From assembly GCF_012489685.1 (NCBI RefSeq), contig NC_080045.1, positions 315,001 through 379,000 of the forward strand: a stretch of DNA of 64,000 nt, read 5' to 3'. Positions 47,431 to 57,900 of this stretch are shown here, in pieces. Position 1 is the first letter of the stretch, and the number at the start of each line of letters is the position of its first letter. The stretch is from Lotus japonicus. Lineage: Eukaryota; Streptophyta; Magnoliopsida; Fabales; Fabaceae. Both the position numbers and the translations under genes were made by a program. Below the pieces are notes generated by a model, which was not told the DNA's origin, searched no databases, and saw nothing but the letters and a program-made list of their open reading frames with translations.

Positions 47431-48171
47431 TGTAAGGCCCTAAATTCATTTTGTATCGTTTTTGAGAAAAATTGAATAAAAATGAGGTTTTTGGCCAAGT
47501 TTGTAAATTGACAGATTATAGCTGTCAACCTGTGTGGATTTTTAGAGGGTCATAACGACCTCTTTTGGGAAACCTTCCTTCATGGGAGTTGTAGCCCTTT
47601 AAGGTAAGAAAATTCTCGAAGTGGAATCAAGTCATTCCGACCTCTGTAGCTCGAGATATTCGCGTTTAAGCGACGGTGGTCCCAGCTGTACAGTACCAGC
47701 GAGTAAATTAGTTCGTTTTCTTCTAATTCCGAATTTGATCATGAAATTACATAAGAGGGCTTAAGTTTTTAATTAGATTCAGGTCTGATTAAGTGCTTAA
47801 GTTATTGGTCAAGGGTTTGACTTGGAGTGGGCTCAAGAGAAAAGAAAAGAAACCCAAGCCCATGAAGAGGGGGAGCCTGCGGTTGTATTAGGGTCTTGAA
47901 GGGGGGAAAAGTTTCTTTTCCATTCAGTTCTGAAACAGAAACCCTTGCACTCCTTACGTGAAGAAAACAGAAGAGAAAAGAGTGAGAGAACCACCCCTTG
48001 CACCCTTAGTCGCCGCCGACCAAGCCACCACCGCCACCTTGTGCGCGCACGAGAGAGAGAGGGAGACCTGCAAGTGAGAGAGCTCGAGTAAGAGGGAAGA
48101 GAGGGTCTTGGACAGCAGCTTTTGATCCCTTCTTCATCACCCAACTTCTGATTTCTTCACTCTTAATCAAG

Positions 48172-49475
48172 GTAAGGGCTGGTCCTAGGAGTTGGGTAGC
48201 ATGTGTAGGCCATATTGCCATGCTTTGACATGATTTTATGTATGAACTTGATTGATGTGCTTGAGGTTTTGAATATGCGATGTGTGCTGGACTTTTTCCA
48301 TGTGATATTGGGTTACGCTGTGAACATGTTACTATATTTGAAGCTGGTAGATGACTTAGAACCCTTAGAATAGAATGGCTAAAACGAAATTGATGGCAAA
48401 TGCATTCTCTGTCAGATTTCTGTGCTGGACAGTAAACTTCCGGTCCTATTTTCACTTGTTTCTGGTCGTCAAATAAAGAATTTATTAACATACAAATTGT
48501 AGATCTTCGAAAGAGCTTTCCAGGAATATAAAGATCATAAATTGTGGTCTAGTATTGTGTGTTGTAGGTCGTTTTGGGTAACTGTCATACCTGCTGTTTT
48601 TCCCTGTGTCGGACAGAAACTTTAAGGAGTATTATCACCTTATTCTGGGGCTCAAATGAAAATTATTTTAACTATAGAGTTGTAGATCTTTAAAATAGCT
48701 TTTCAGAAAGATATTATACATGATTTTTTGTTGGAGGACGCATTCTGTAGACCAGTTTCAATGAACGTTGTTTCTGCTGTCCAAAAAGCTAAGTTGCGAA
48801 AATGTGTTGTTTTCCATGCATAAGCCTTATGTTACCTTATTTGATCATTTATGCCATGATTTGCCATGCGTAAGTGTAAGTTTATGCTATGCCTTACGTG
48901 AATTGTGATATTATTGGAAATTGTTCAAAGGGTCGCTCATCTAGCTGTAATTCCCGATGTGTCTGTGATCGTTTAATTGTTGTATTTATCGATGTTGATG
49001 TAAGACTCTAGGTTGACTTTAGAGACTTAAACAAAGAGAAACGTGTAATTAACTCGCTTGCAAGTAAATGTGAATAATATGGGCATAGGTCTAGTGTAGA
49101 CTATAGTCCATGAGAATGATGGGCTTGCACGCAAGGGAGAATTGTGGATTGACTGTTGGTCTCCACGTGAAAAGGTTGACTGCGGTCACCTAGAGATTTT
49201 GTGGATCTTTGCGGCTCCACGTGTTTGGTTGACTGCGGTCACCATGAGATTTTTGTGAAGTATTGCAGCTTCACGTGATTGTACATCTGCGGATGTAAGT
49301 GATTGGCCAAGGCAGGATTGGTGGGTTGTGTGATGTGAGATTCCGTTAGTAACTGACTCTTTCCCACAAAATACATATAATGTACTTATATTATGTTGTT
49401 GTTGATTTTGTCATTATCATTCTTTTTGTTGGACCTGACCCTGCTCATTTGCTATGTGTTTATTTGGGGGGGTAG
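48172..49475 (+). other. Putative LTR-internal intron (Y)
   Basis: 5' edge AATCAAG|GTAAGGG is a near-consensus plant donor and is conserved in Y2 (CAAAG|GTAAGGG). 3' edge is TTATTTGGGGGGGTAG|ATGG, preceded by the T-rich TTGTCATTATCATTC stretch. The 1304-bp interior has no long ORF. The exon that follows starts with the ORF ATG. Confidence 0.5.
49155..49290 (+). repeat. Degenerate ~60-bp repeat with three CACGTG boxes
   Basis: Three related units contain TCCACGTGAAAAGGTTGACTG, TCCACGTGTTTGGTTGACTG and TTCACGTGATTG; the first two are followed by CGGTCACC. CACGTG is the plant G-box core and is self-complementary. The same units are present in Y2 near 30895-31030. Confidence 0.75.
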
Positions 49476-49613
49476 ATGGTCGTGAAGATAATGGCGACGA
49501 CTCATTCTTGGGAGTTGATGCTACGTGACGAGCCACTACCAGATGACGACTACACTTCTGATGAAGAGGAAGAAGATAAAGAGGAAGGGGCCAAGGATAT
49601 GGTTGGGTTGTGA
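49476..49613 (+). CDS. LTR-borne small ORF, family Y, 5' LTR copy (45 aa)
   Basis: ATG is the first codon after GGGGGGGTAG. The product starts MVVKIMATTHSWELMLRDEP and has an acidic second half (DDDYTSDEEEEDKEEGAK). Y2 has the same frame and start with substitutions. Y3 has a much longer ORF at exactly this place. No known domain. With the donor and acceptor-like sites it could be the second exon of an LTR transcript. It may instead be a truncated relic of the longer Y3-type protein. Confidence 0.5.
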   Translation: MVVKIMATTHSWELMLRDEPLPDDDYTSDEEEEDKEEGAKDMVGL

Positions 49614-49941
49614 GACATCCATTTTTCTTTTGGGTTGAGAGTACCGAGTTTTGGAAGTATTGAACCATTACTTTATTTTAGTTGAGATAGTTTAACTTGA
49701 TGTAGTTTACCTTGAAGTTTTCTTCCGGATATTTATTTCATACTCTTTTCAATGATTAATAAAGTTTGAGGTTTACGTTGATGATTATTTCCGCAAGTTT
49801 GAAATGGTTAAGTTTCGAGAATTTTGTAAAATTGAACTTTTATCATTAATTCAAGATTAATAAGTGAATCGACGAAAACTCTTTACGAAAATTGGTAAAT
49901 TAGTTACTGTGTAACTCTCGAGAAATCGGGGCGTTACATTG

Positions 49942-49953
49942 TGGTATCAGAGC
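49942..49953 (+). promoter_or_regulatory. Primer binding site, initiator Met tRNA type
   Basis: TGGTATCAGAGC lies 3 bp after the 5' LTR and matches the usual plant PBS complementary to the 3' end of initiator methionine tRNA. It starts minus-strand DNA synthesis. Confidence 0.93.
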
Positions 49954-50139
49954 TCCGGTTGAGAAACCAGAGCACTAAGGGTTTTGGGCTTATGAGTTTC
50001 CGAACTCGTTGGTGTTTTTGTTTTTGATAAAGATGTTTTCAAAGCTTCGCGGTGAGATTGGGTAGACTTGTGTGCTAAGATGTTTGCTTGACTGTGAGAA
50101 TGTCTGTGATTAGTATCATTGCCGTGATACTTGAAATTA

Positions 50140-50345
50140 AGTGTTTGTCTCTAGGTCAAGATATTTTGAGAAAGTTGATCTTGGATGAGGGTCATAAGAG
50201 TAGATTGAGTATTCATCCGGGAATGACAAAGATGTATCAGACTTAAAGCTTCATTTCTGGTGGACTGAGATGAAGAAACGAGTAGTCGAGTATGTATCAA
50301 CGTGTTTGACGTGTCAAGAGGCGAAGGTAGAAGCTAAGGATGAAT
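50140..50345 (+). pseudogene. Decayed integrase zinc-finger region (Y)
   Basis: The + strand, with stops and shifts, encodes ILDEGHKSRLSIHPGMTKMY and VVEYVSTCLTCQEAKVEAKD, the HHCC zinc-binding region of Ty3/gypsy integrase. It lies only 200 bp after the PBS, so gag, protease and RT have been deleted between them. Confidence 0.75.
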
Positions 50346-51666
50346 CTTAGTGGAATGACATATGAATTCCAGAGATGAGATGTCAAGGGTACATGATTTT
50401 TGAGGTTGAAGTATTAGAAATTGAATCGATTGGATATGATCTCAATTTATGTGACTACTGGATGACAAGGACTCATTGACCTTTCCAGTGACTTTTTCTT
50501 CTAAATTTCCATCTTCGACATATTAAGCCTAATCAACTTAATCTTGAAGGGGGGTGATATTCAGAATTATAGCTGGTGATGGACCATGATAGAAAGGTTG
50601 ATAGGAATTGACAGATGTTGGTCAAAACTGAGAGATGAGTTTTGGTAGGCATTTGATCCCTTTGTGAAGAAGTCGTAGTGCGAAGAAATGAATATTCATC
50701 TAAAAAGTGTCGAAGAGTTAGAGGACATTATTGGTGCGAACTCGGTGAAGGTTTAGATTTTAAGACCATAAATTCTTGTCCTAATTGTGTAGGACTTAAA
50801 GTTTGTTCGAATTGGATTGAGAGATTAAGAAGTTGATTGGTGTGATAGTGATCGAGTTAGAGAAAGAAAGTTTAGCATAAGTTGAATACATGAGAGTGTT
50901 GATATGGATTTCAGAGAAATGTGCTAGGATTACTAAGTGAGATTGACTAAGCTGGATTAAAACCTTAGGGGTTAAGATTATCCTTGAGAGTTGAGAGACA
51001 GGTATGAATAAGAGATTTAATGGTTTTAGTTGTGACGATAGCAGTTGAACCTTTGAAGATTAAAATCTGGAGCGAAAGTTGGGCTAAGTCCCTTGAGGCA
51101 CAGTATCTAGTTAGACCTTGAAGGGAATGAATTCTGAGTTATGCAGAGATTTTAGACTTAAAAATAAGATATAATTTGACTTGTGGATAAGTGAAAGATT
51201 GATTTAAGGTCTGAATGAGGATAGTTCTGAAACAAGAGATGACATATGGATTGTTAGGTATTAAGATGACGATTAGCTTATAAACGGTTGATCAATTGGA
51301 TTTGGATTTGGCGCCTAGTGCCCTAGTACGAGCGTGATATCTAGGTCTATCTGCAGATGATTGCTAGATATCTAACGGTTGTTGCTTACCAAAGATTGAG
51401 GTTGGAATAGACGCTCCAAGTGGGACACGCCTGACCACATCTAGACTTTGTGTCAGACTTGGTAAAATAAATCATATTTGATATTATTTCATTTTGTGAA
51501 TGGTTTGTGATTTATGTGTGTGATGTGATTTGGTGTGCTGAAGGCTCATTGTTGAGTCATAGAGGCGGGGAAGAACACTGACCGAGTCAATGTCTTCCTT
51601 ACGTTTTTGTGGTGTTTTGTGTGACTGTGTTACACTCTCGATTTTTGTTTTTCCTTACTTGGCAAA
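50346..51666 (+). other. Degenerate internal DNA of element Y
   Basis: No ORF worth naming. Short parts match the X4 internal fragment (inverted), for example around 51040 and 51260-51300. Probably ancient pol sequence beyond recognition. Confidence 0.5.
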
Positions 51667-52130
51667 GATGGTGGATGGAACCATCAGCTAAGAAAGGATG
51701 GCGGATGGAGCCAGCGAACAGAGTGTGTCGATCAAGATGGTGGATGGAACCATCAAGGTCAGTGAGATGGCGGATGGAGCCAGTGAACAGAGTGTGTCGA
51801 TCAAGATGGTGGATGGAACCATCAAGGTCGATGAGATGGCGGATGGAGCCAGTGAACGGACTGCGTCGATCGAGATGGTGGATGAAACCATCAAGGTCGA
51901 TGAGATGGTGGATGGAACCATCGGTGAAGCAGGAATGGTGGATAGAACCATTGGTCAGACCGAGATGGTGGATGGAACCATCAGGAAAGACGGGATTGGT
52001 GGATGGAACCAACGATCGTATATGGTGGATGGAACCATAGATCAGACAAACCAGATGGTGGATGGAACTGTCGAATGGACTAGGTGGTGGATGAAACTAC
52101 CGAACGAGTGAATTGGTGGATGGAACCTTT
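51667..52130 (+). repeat. Hairpin minisatellite in element Y, about 15 units
   Basis: Core unit GATGGTGGATGGAACCATC folds as stem GATGGT/ACCATC with loop GGATGGA. The first six units alternate between a GGT...ACC form and a GGC...GCC form, in three 69-bp double units. Later units are spaced about 30 bp apart with free spacers. Open frames of about 90-140 codons on both strands here follow from the repeat. Confidence 0.93.
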
Positions 52131-52639
52131 GAGCTCGGTGTCCGGAAAGTTTGTTTTCCCGTGTCTGAGCTGTTGATGTTGCATTTGGATCACCTGGACG
52201 GGACGCCGACCAGCGTGTACCAGCATGAGCAAAACACCTGTTTAACTTAAACTTTTGTTGTTTTGTGTGACTGCAGTGGGTCGTGTTCTGACGGAAGAGT
52301 TCCGTGAGGTTCTACGACGAGTGTCTAGGTTATGGACAGTGAAATGAGAGTGACTTGAACGTCCTTACCAGTTATTTTTTGAGTTGCCATCTTTTTGATA
52401 TTGAGCCTGATCAACTTGATATTGGAAAATGGTGATCGAAATGATGGTTGGTGTTGGATTGTGACAGGAACGTTAAGGAGAGACAGTTTCCCCTTGTGAA
52501 AATGATGTGGAACGAGACCACTAGAGATGTCACGTGAGGACCAGAAAGATGAGACTAAGGATAATAACCTATGCGTCAAGACGACCGAGAAATTTGTGAA
52601 AAATATCAGAGTGCGCAATGGAAGCGTGGTGTGTATTCC

Positions 52640-52683
52640 TATAGTAGTTTCGAGGACGAAACTATTTTTAAGGAGGGTGGTAT
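52640..52683 (+). promoter_or_regulatory. Polypurine tract of element Y
   Basis: TTTCGAGGACGAAAC, then TTTTTAAGGAGGGTGGTAT just before TGTAAGG of the 3' LTR. This is the usual end of Ty3/gypsy chromovirus internal regions. Confidence 0.85.
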
Positions 52684-55193
52684 TGTAAGGCCCTAAATTC
52701 ATTTTGTATCGTTTTTGAGAAAAATTGAATAAAAATGAGGTTTTTGGCCAAGTTTGTAAATTGACAGATTATAGCTGTCAACTTGTGTGGATTTTTAGAG
52801 GGTCATAACGGCCTATTTTGGGAAACCTTCCTTCATGGGAGTTGTATCCCTTTAAGTTAAGAAAATTCTCGAAGTGGAATCAAGTCATTCCGACCTCTGT
52901 AGCTCGAGATATTCGCGTTTAAGCGACGGTGGTTCCGGCTGTACAGTACCAGCGAGTAAATTAGTTCGTTTTCTTCTAATTCCGAATTTGATTATGAAAT
53001 TACTTAAGAGGGCTTAAGTTTTTAATTAGATTCAGGTCTGATTAAGTGCTTAAGTTATTGGGTCAAGGGTTTGACTTGGAGCGGACTCAAGAGAAAAGAA
53101 AAGAAACCCAAGCCCATGAAGAGGGGGAGCCCGCGGTTGTATTAGGGTCTTGAAGGGGGGGAAAGTTTCTTTTCCATTCAGTTCTGAAACAGAAACCCTT
53201 GCACTCCTTATGTAAAGAAAACAGAAGAGAAAAGAGTGAGAGAACCACCCCTTGCACCCTTAGCCGCCGCCGACCAAGCCACCACCGCCACCTTGTGCGC
53301 GCACGAGAGAGAGGGGGAGACCTGCAAGTGAGAGAGTTCGAGTAGGAGGGAAGAGAGGGTCTTGGACAGCAGCTTTTGATCCCTTCTTCATCACCCAACT
53401 TCTGATTTCTTCACTCTTAATCAAGGTAAGGGCTGGTCCTAGGAGTTCGGTAGCATGTGTAGGCCATATTGCCATGCTTTGACATGATTTTATGTATGAA
53501 CTTGATTGATGTGCTTGAGGTTTTGAATATGCAATGTGTGCTGGACTTTTTCCATGTGATATTGGGTTACGCTGTGAACATGTTACTATATTTGAAGCTG
53601 GTAGATGACTTAGAACCCTTAGAATAGAATGGCTAAAACGAAATTGATGGCAAATGCATTCTCTGTCAGATTTCTGTGCTGGACAGTAAACTTCCGGTCC
53701 TCGTTTCACTTGTTTCTGGTCGTCAAATAAAGAAATGATTAACATACAAATTGTAGATCTTCGACAGAGCTTTCCAGGCATATAAAGATCATAAATTGTG
53801 GTCTAGTATTGTGTGTTGTAGGTCGTTTTGGGTAACTGTCATACCTGCTGTTTTTCCCTGTGTCGGACAGAAACTTTAAGGAGTAATATCACCTAATTCT
53901 GGGGCTCAAATGAAAATTATTTTAACTATAGAGTTGTAGATCTTTAAAATAGCTTTCCAGAAAGATATTACACATGATTTTTTGTTGGAGGACGCATTCT
54001 GTAGACCAGTTTCAATGAACGTTGTTTCTGCTGTCCAAAAAGCTAAGTTGCGAAAATGTGTTGTTTTCCATGCATAAGCCTTATGTTACCTTATTTGATC
54101 ATTTATGCCATGATGTGCCATGCGTAAGTGTAAGTTTATGCTATGCCTTACGTGAATTGTGATATTATTGGAAATTGTTCAAAGGGTCGCTTATCTAGCT
54201 GTAATTCCCGATGTGTCTGTGATCGTTTAATTGTTGTATTTATGCGATGTTGATGTAAGACTCTAGGTTGACTTTAGAGACTTAAACAAAGAGAAACGTG
54301 TAATTAACTCGCTTGCAAGTAAATGTGAATAATATGGGCATAGGTCTAGTGTAGACTATAATCCATGAGAACGATGGGCTTGCACGCGAGGGAGAATTGT
54401 GGATTGACTGTTGGTCTCCACGTGAAAAGGTTGACTGCGGTCACCTAGAGATTTTGTGGATCTTTGCGGCTCCACGTGTTTGGTTGACTGCGGTCACCAT
54501 GAGATTTTTGTGAAGTATTGCAGCTTCACGTGATTGTACATCTGCGGATGTAAGTGATTGGCCAAGGCAAGATTGGTGGGTTGTGTGATGTGAGATTCCG
54601 TTAGTAACTGACTCTTTCCCACAAAAGACATATAATGTACTTATATTATGTTGTTGTTGATTTTGTCATTATCATTCTTTTTGTTGGACCTGACCCTGCT
54701 CATTTGCTATGTGTTTATTTGGGGGGGTAGATGGTCGTGAAGATAATGGCGACGACTCATTCTTGAGAGTTGATGCTACGTGACGAGCCACTACCAGATG
54801 ACGACTACACTTCTGATGAAGAGGAAGAAGATAAAGAGGAAGGGGCCAAGGATATGGTTGGGTTGTGAGACATCCATTTTTCTTTTGGGTTGAGAGTACC
54901 GAGTTTTGGAAGTATTGAACCATTACTTTATTTTAGTTGAGATAGTTTAACTTGATGTAGTTTACCTTGAAGTTTTCTTCCGGATATTTATTTCATACTC
55001 TTTTCAATGATTAATAAAGTTTGAGGTTTACGCTGATGATTATTTACGCAAGTTTGAAATGGTTAAGTTTCGAGAATTTTGTAAAATTGAACTTTTATCA
55101 TTAATTCAAGATTAATAAGTGAATCGACGAAAACTCTTTACGAAAATTGGTTAATTAGTTACTGTGTAACTCTCGAGAAATCAGGGCGTTACA
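52684..55193 (+). mobile_element. 3' LTR of element Y
   Basis: Near-identical to the 5' LTR, with scattered substitutions and a few 1-bp indels, for example AACCTGTG against AACTTGTG and TATCGATG against TATGCGATG. Followed by the GGCAC target duplication. Confidence 0.96.
54731..54868 (+). pseudogene. LTR-borne small ORF, 3' LTR copy of Y, with nonsense change
   Basis: Same 138-bp frame as at 49476-49613. The Trp codon TGG of THSWELM is TGA here (CATTCTTGAGAG), stopping the product after 11 residues. The rest is unchanged. Because the LTRs were identical at insertion, this is a change since insertion or an error. Confidence 0.7.
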
Positions 55194-56092
55194 GGCACCT
55201 TAGCATAGGGATACCATTTGGGCAACGCGGCATGTCATGACAAACCAAGTTTCCCTTCCAACTTGAGATTTTATCTTGAAAACTCATTTTCCACCCAAAT
55301 TTACATAGGTTAGCCATGGGAAATCCATCCTCGCAGCAAGAATTCTCAAATTTTTACATGGGAGCTCACGGGGGCACCTTGGCAGCTGGAAACTATTTGG
55401 GCAACGAGGCTTGCCATGGCAAGCCAAGCCTCCCTACCAACTTGAGATTTTCCCTTGAAAGCTCATTTTCCACCCAAATTCGCATAGGTGTTAGCCTTGG
55501 GAAATCCATCCTCGGGGTAAGAAATCTCTAATTTTGACATGAGAGCTCATGGGGGAACCTTGGCATAGGGAAACCATTTGGGAAACGAGGCATGTCATGG
55601 AAAATTAAGTTTCCCTTCCAACTTGATATTTTCCCTTGAAAACTCATTTTCCACCCAAATTTGCATAGGTTAGCCTTCGGAAATCTATCATCGGGGCAAG
55701 AATTCTCAAATTTTGACGTGGGAGCTCAGGTAGGCACCTTGGCATAGGGAAACCATTTGGGCAACGAGGCAAGCCATGGCAAACCAAGACTCCCTTCCAA
55801 CTTGAGATTTTCCATTGAAAACTCATTTTCCACCCAAATTTGCATAGGTTAGCCTTGGGAAATCCTTCCTCGGGGCAAGAATTCTCAAATATTGACATGA
55901 GAGCTCATGGGGGAACCTTGGCATAGGGAAACCATTTTGGAAACAAGGCATGTCATGGAAAACTAAGTTTCCCTTCCAACTTGAGATTTTCCCTTGAAAA
56001 CTCATTTTCCACCCAAATTTGCATAGGTTAGCCTTGGGAAATCTATCATCGAGGCAAGAATTCTCAAATTTTGACGTGGGAGCTCAGGGAGG
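55194..56092 (-). repeat. 179-bp satellite array, block 7
   Basis: Five monomers of the right-hand type. Begins with GGCAC, the right target duplication of Y. Ends at GCTCAGGGAGG, where the LTR of copia B starts. Confidence 0.96.
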
Positions 56093-56602
56093 TGAAGGTA
56101 TGAAAAACGGTAGAAAGGGGGGGTTTGAATAACGTTTTCAGGTTAAAACTTCCACCTTAAAGATTTTAGCAAATCTTTCAAGAACTTAAGTGCTAAAGAG
56201 AAGAGATAGAAAAGCACACAAGGATTTTTATCCTGGTTCACTTGATAAATCCCTCAAGTTAATCCAAGCCACCCGAGAAGGTGATTTCTTCCTTCTTAGA
56301 ATGAAGGCAATCCACTAATCAGGTAAAGTGTTACAACTGCACTTGAAACCTACAAGTGACTAACAATTACACTGATTTAGCTCACACTAAGATTCACTCT
56401 CTTAGTCTTCTCTAGGATCCGATCAACCTTGATCTCCTAAAGGTAACTAAACAAACTGTTTAACAAAGAATGTTTACAAGAGATTTGCTTCTGAAAAGCT
56501 AATAGTAAACACAATGAATTCAGATGAAAGAATGCTTGAAGGTTTTTGAATATAGCTTGCGCGTGTGTAATTCTTCCAACCGCATATTTCAAACTTCAGC
56601 CT

Positions 56603-56611
56603 CTATTTATA
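56603..56611 (-). promoter_or_regulatory. TATA box of the copia B LTR
   Basis: CTATTTATA on +, TATAAATAG on minus, inside GGAGTATAAATAGAGGC. The related LTR of copia A has TATTTAAAG at the same place. Confidence 0.65.
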
Positions 56612-57059
56612 CTCCAAGGATGAGGGTTTGAACGCTGCATGGAAATGCTACCGTTGGAGGGCAGTTCTGGAAATTCCAGCTTCTGCTGTGTGTAACACCC
56701 CGATTTCGGTGGCGTCACTTTAGTAACCAAAATAAACTTAATGCGGAAAAACGTAAATATTTTTTTTTGATGACAACTAAGACTGAAATAAATAAAACCC
56801 AAATGCGAAAGGTAACAGAACTAATACACAATACATATAACATTCCCCGCTGTAAGTAGCGACCTCGTCACGAGTAACCTCCAGTGACGGAAAGTAGAAA
56901 AGTGTAACGCCCGTAGGCAAAATGTACAATCCCCAAAATGATAGGTCAAGTGTCAGCAACACAAGCCCTCCAAAAATAAGAATAAGTCCGAGCTAGGACA
57001 CTAACACCCAACCTTAGTAGACTCTAAACACCCATCCCCCATACTTCCATCATCGACTC

Positions 57060-57170
57060 TCATCTTGTCATGCATGAAGTCCGGGTCCACGTCAAAGGCT
57101 CAGTAGTAGTCATTTTGCTCCGGGTCTTCCCCGAATGACGAAGAATCACGAAAGAATCCATCGACGACAT
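57060..57170 (-). CDS. LTR-borne small ORF, family X (36 aa), copy X5
   Basis: ATG at 57168-57170 (minus) follows TTTTTGTCAG. The product begins MSSMDSFVILRHSGKTRSKM. After a frameshift the downstream sequence still matches X1 (DPDFM...RVDD). Probably truncated by that shift. The LTR promoter is deleted in this copy, so expression is unlikely. Confidence 0.4.
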   Translation of the reverse strand: MSSMDSFVILRHSGKTRSKMTTTEPLTWTRTSCMTR

Positions 57171-57713
57171 CTGACAAAAAGGGCATACATAGCCCCCCAA
57201 ACACAGGTAGCACGCGCAAGGGTCAACTTACGGAATATAGTATAGAGAATACAAGACAACAGGTAAAGTATAAGGGGTATAGATATATATGTTATATATA
57301 TACATATAAGTTCTGCATTGTCTACCCTAAGGTTTAAACATAGCATGTTATCAACACTCTAGTACAATTCCATCATCAAAGCACATAACGATATCTATCA
57401 ACATCTACTCATCAAAACACATAACGATGTTTATCAACATCAACTCATCAAAACACATAACGATACAATTAGAGTGCATGATATGTCAATGCAACGTCAC
57501 TCTCGACGGTTCCAGAAAGAATAGGCTGGGCACGATCGAGTCGGTCCTAACACTGGCATTGTGTCGACCATAACCCTCGACTGTCACTTACCACCTTGAC
57601 ATAGCCGGATCAGTCCTAACCCTGCGGGTCGACTTTTCCCTCCGCTATGCCCGACAATCAACAGGTCGATCCTAACCTCACGGTCGATCATATCCCCCGT
57701 CGATGTCCGAATT

Positions 57714-57900
57714 ACCCGAAGGTATAAACTGTACCCGAAGGTATAAACTGTACCCGAAGGCATAAACTGTACCCGAAGGTATAAACTGTACCCGAAGGTA
57801 TAAACTGTACCCGAAGGCATAAACTGTACCCGAAGGCATAAACTGTACCCGAAGGCATAACTGTACCCGAAGGCATAAACTGTACCCGAAGGCATAAACT
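57714..57900. repeat. 19-bp minisatellite, about 10 units, in X5
   Basis: Tandem ACCCGAAGGYATAAACTGT with almost no divergence apart from a T/C alternation and one 1-bp deletion. Same LTR zone as the arrays in X1, X3 and X4. Confidence 0.95.

Larger units (their letters stand above)
47431..49938 (+). mobile_element. 5' LTR of element Y
   Basis: TGTAAGGCCCTAAATTC ... AAATCGGGGCGTTACA. It contains a GA/CT-rich leader (47990-48170), donor CAAG|GTAAGGG at 48171/48172, the CACGTG repeat zone, a GGGGGGGTAG 3' splice-like site, and an intact 45-codon ORF. Outer half of the leader has antisense ORFs that I regard as incidental. Confidence 0.95.
47431..55193 (+). mobile_element. Complete family-Y LTR retrotransposon, non-autonomous, GGCAC duplication
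   Basis: Two near-identical LTRs (2508 and 2510 bp), PBS, polypurine tract, and an exact 5-bp duplication GGCAC at 47426-47430 and 55194-55198. The internal region is only 2745 bp and has no intact gag or pol. It holds a decayed integrase zinc-finger region near the PBS and a 0.46-kb minisatellite. It must have depended on proteins from a related element. LTR similarity implies a recent insertion. Confidence 0.96.

Noticed and set aside
48006..48491. Antisense ORFs (161 and 173 aa) conserved in both LTRs of Y (also 53260-53781).
   Set aside because: Conservation only reflects LTR identity at insertion. They run opposite to the leader and intron-like zone and have no promoter or family resemblance.
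51599..52111. ORFs of 87-143 codons on both strands, rich in DGT/DGS repeats.
   Set aside because: They follow entirely from the hairpin minisatellite, whose units lack stops in several frames.
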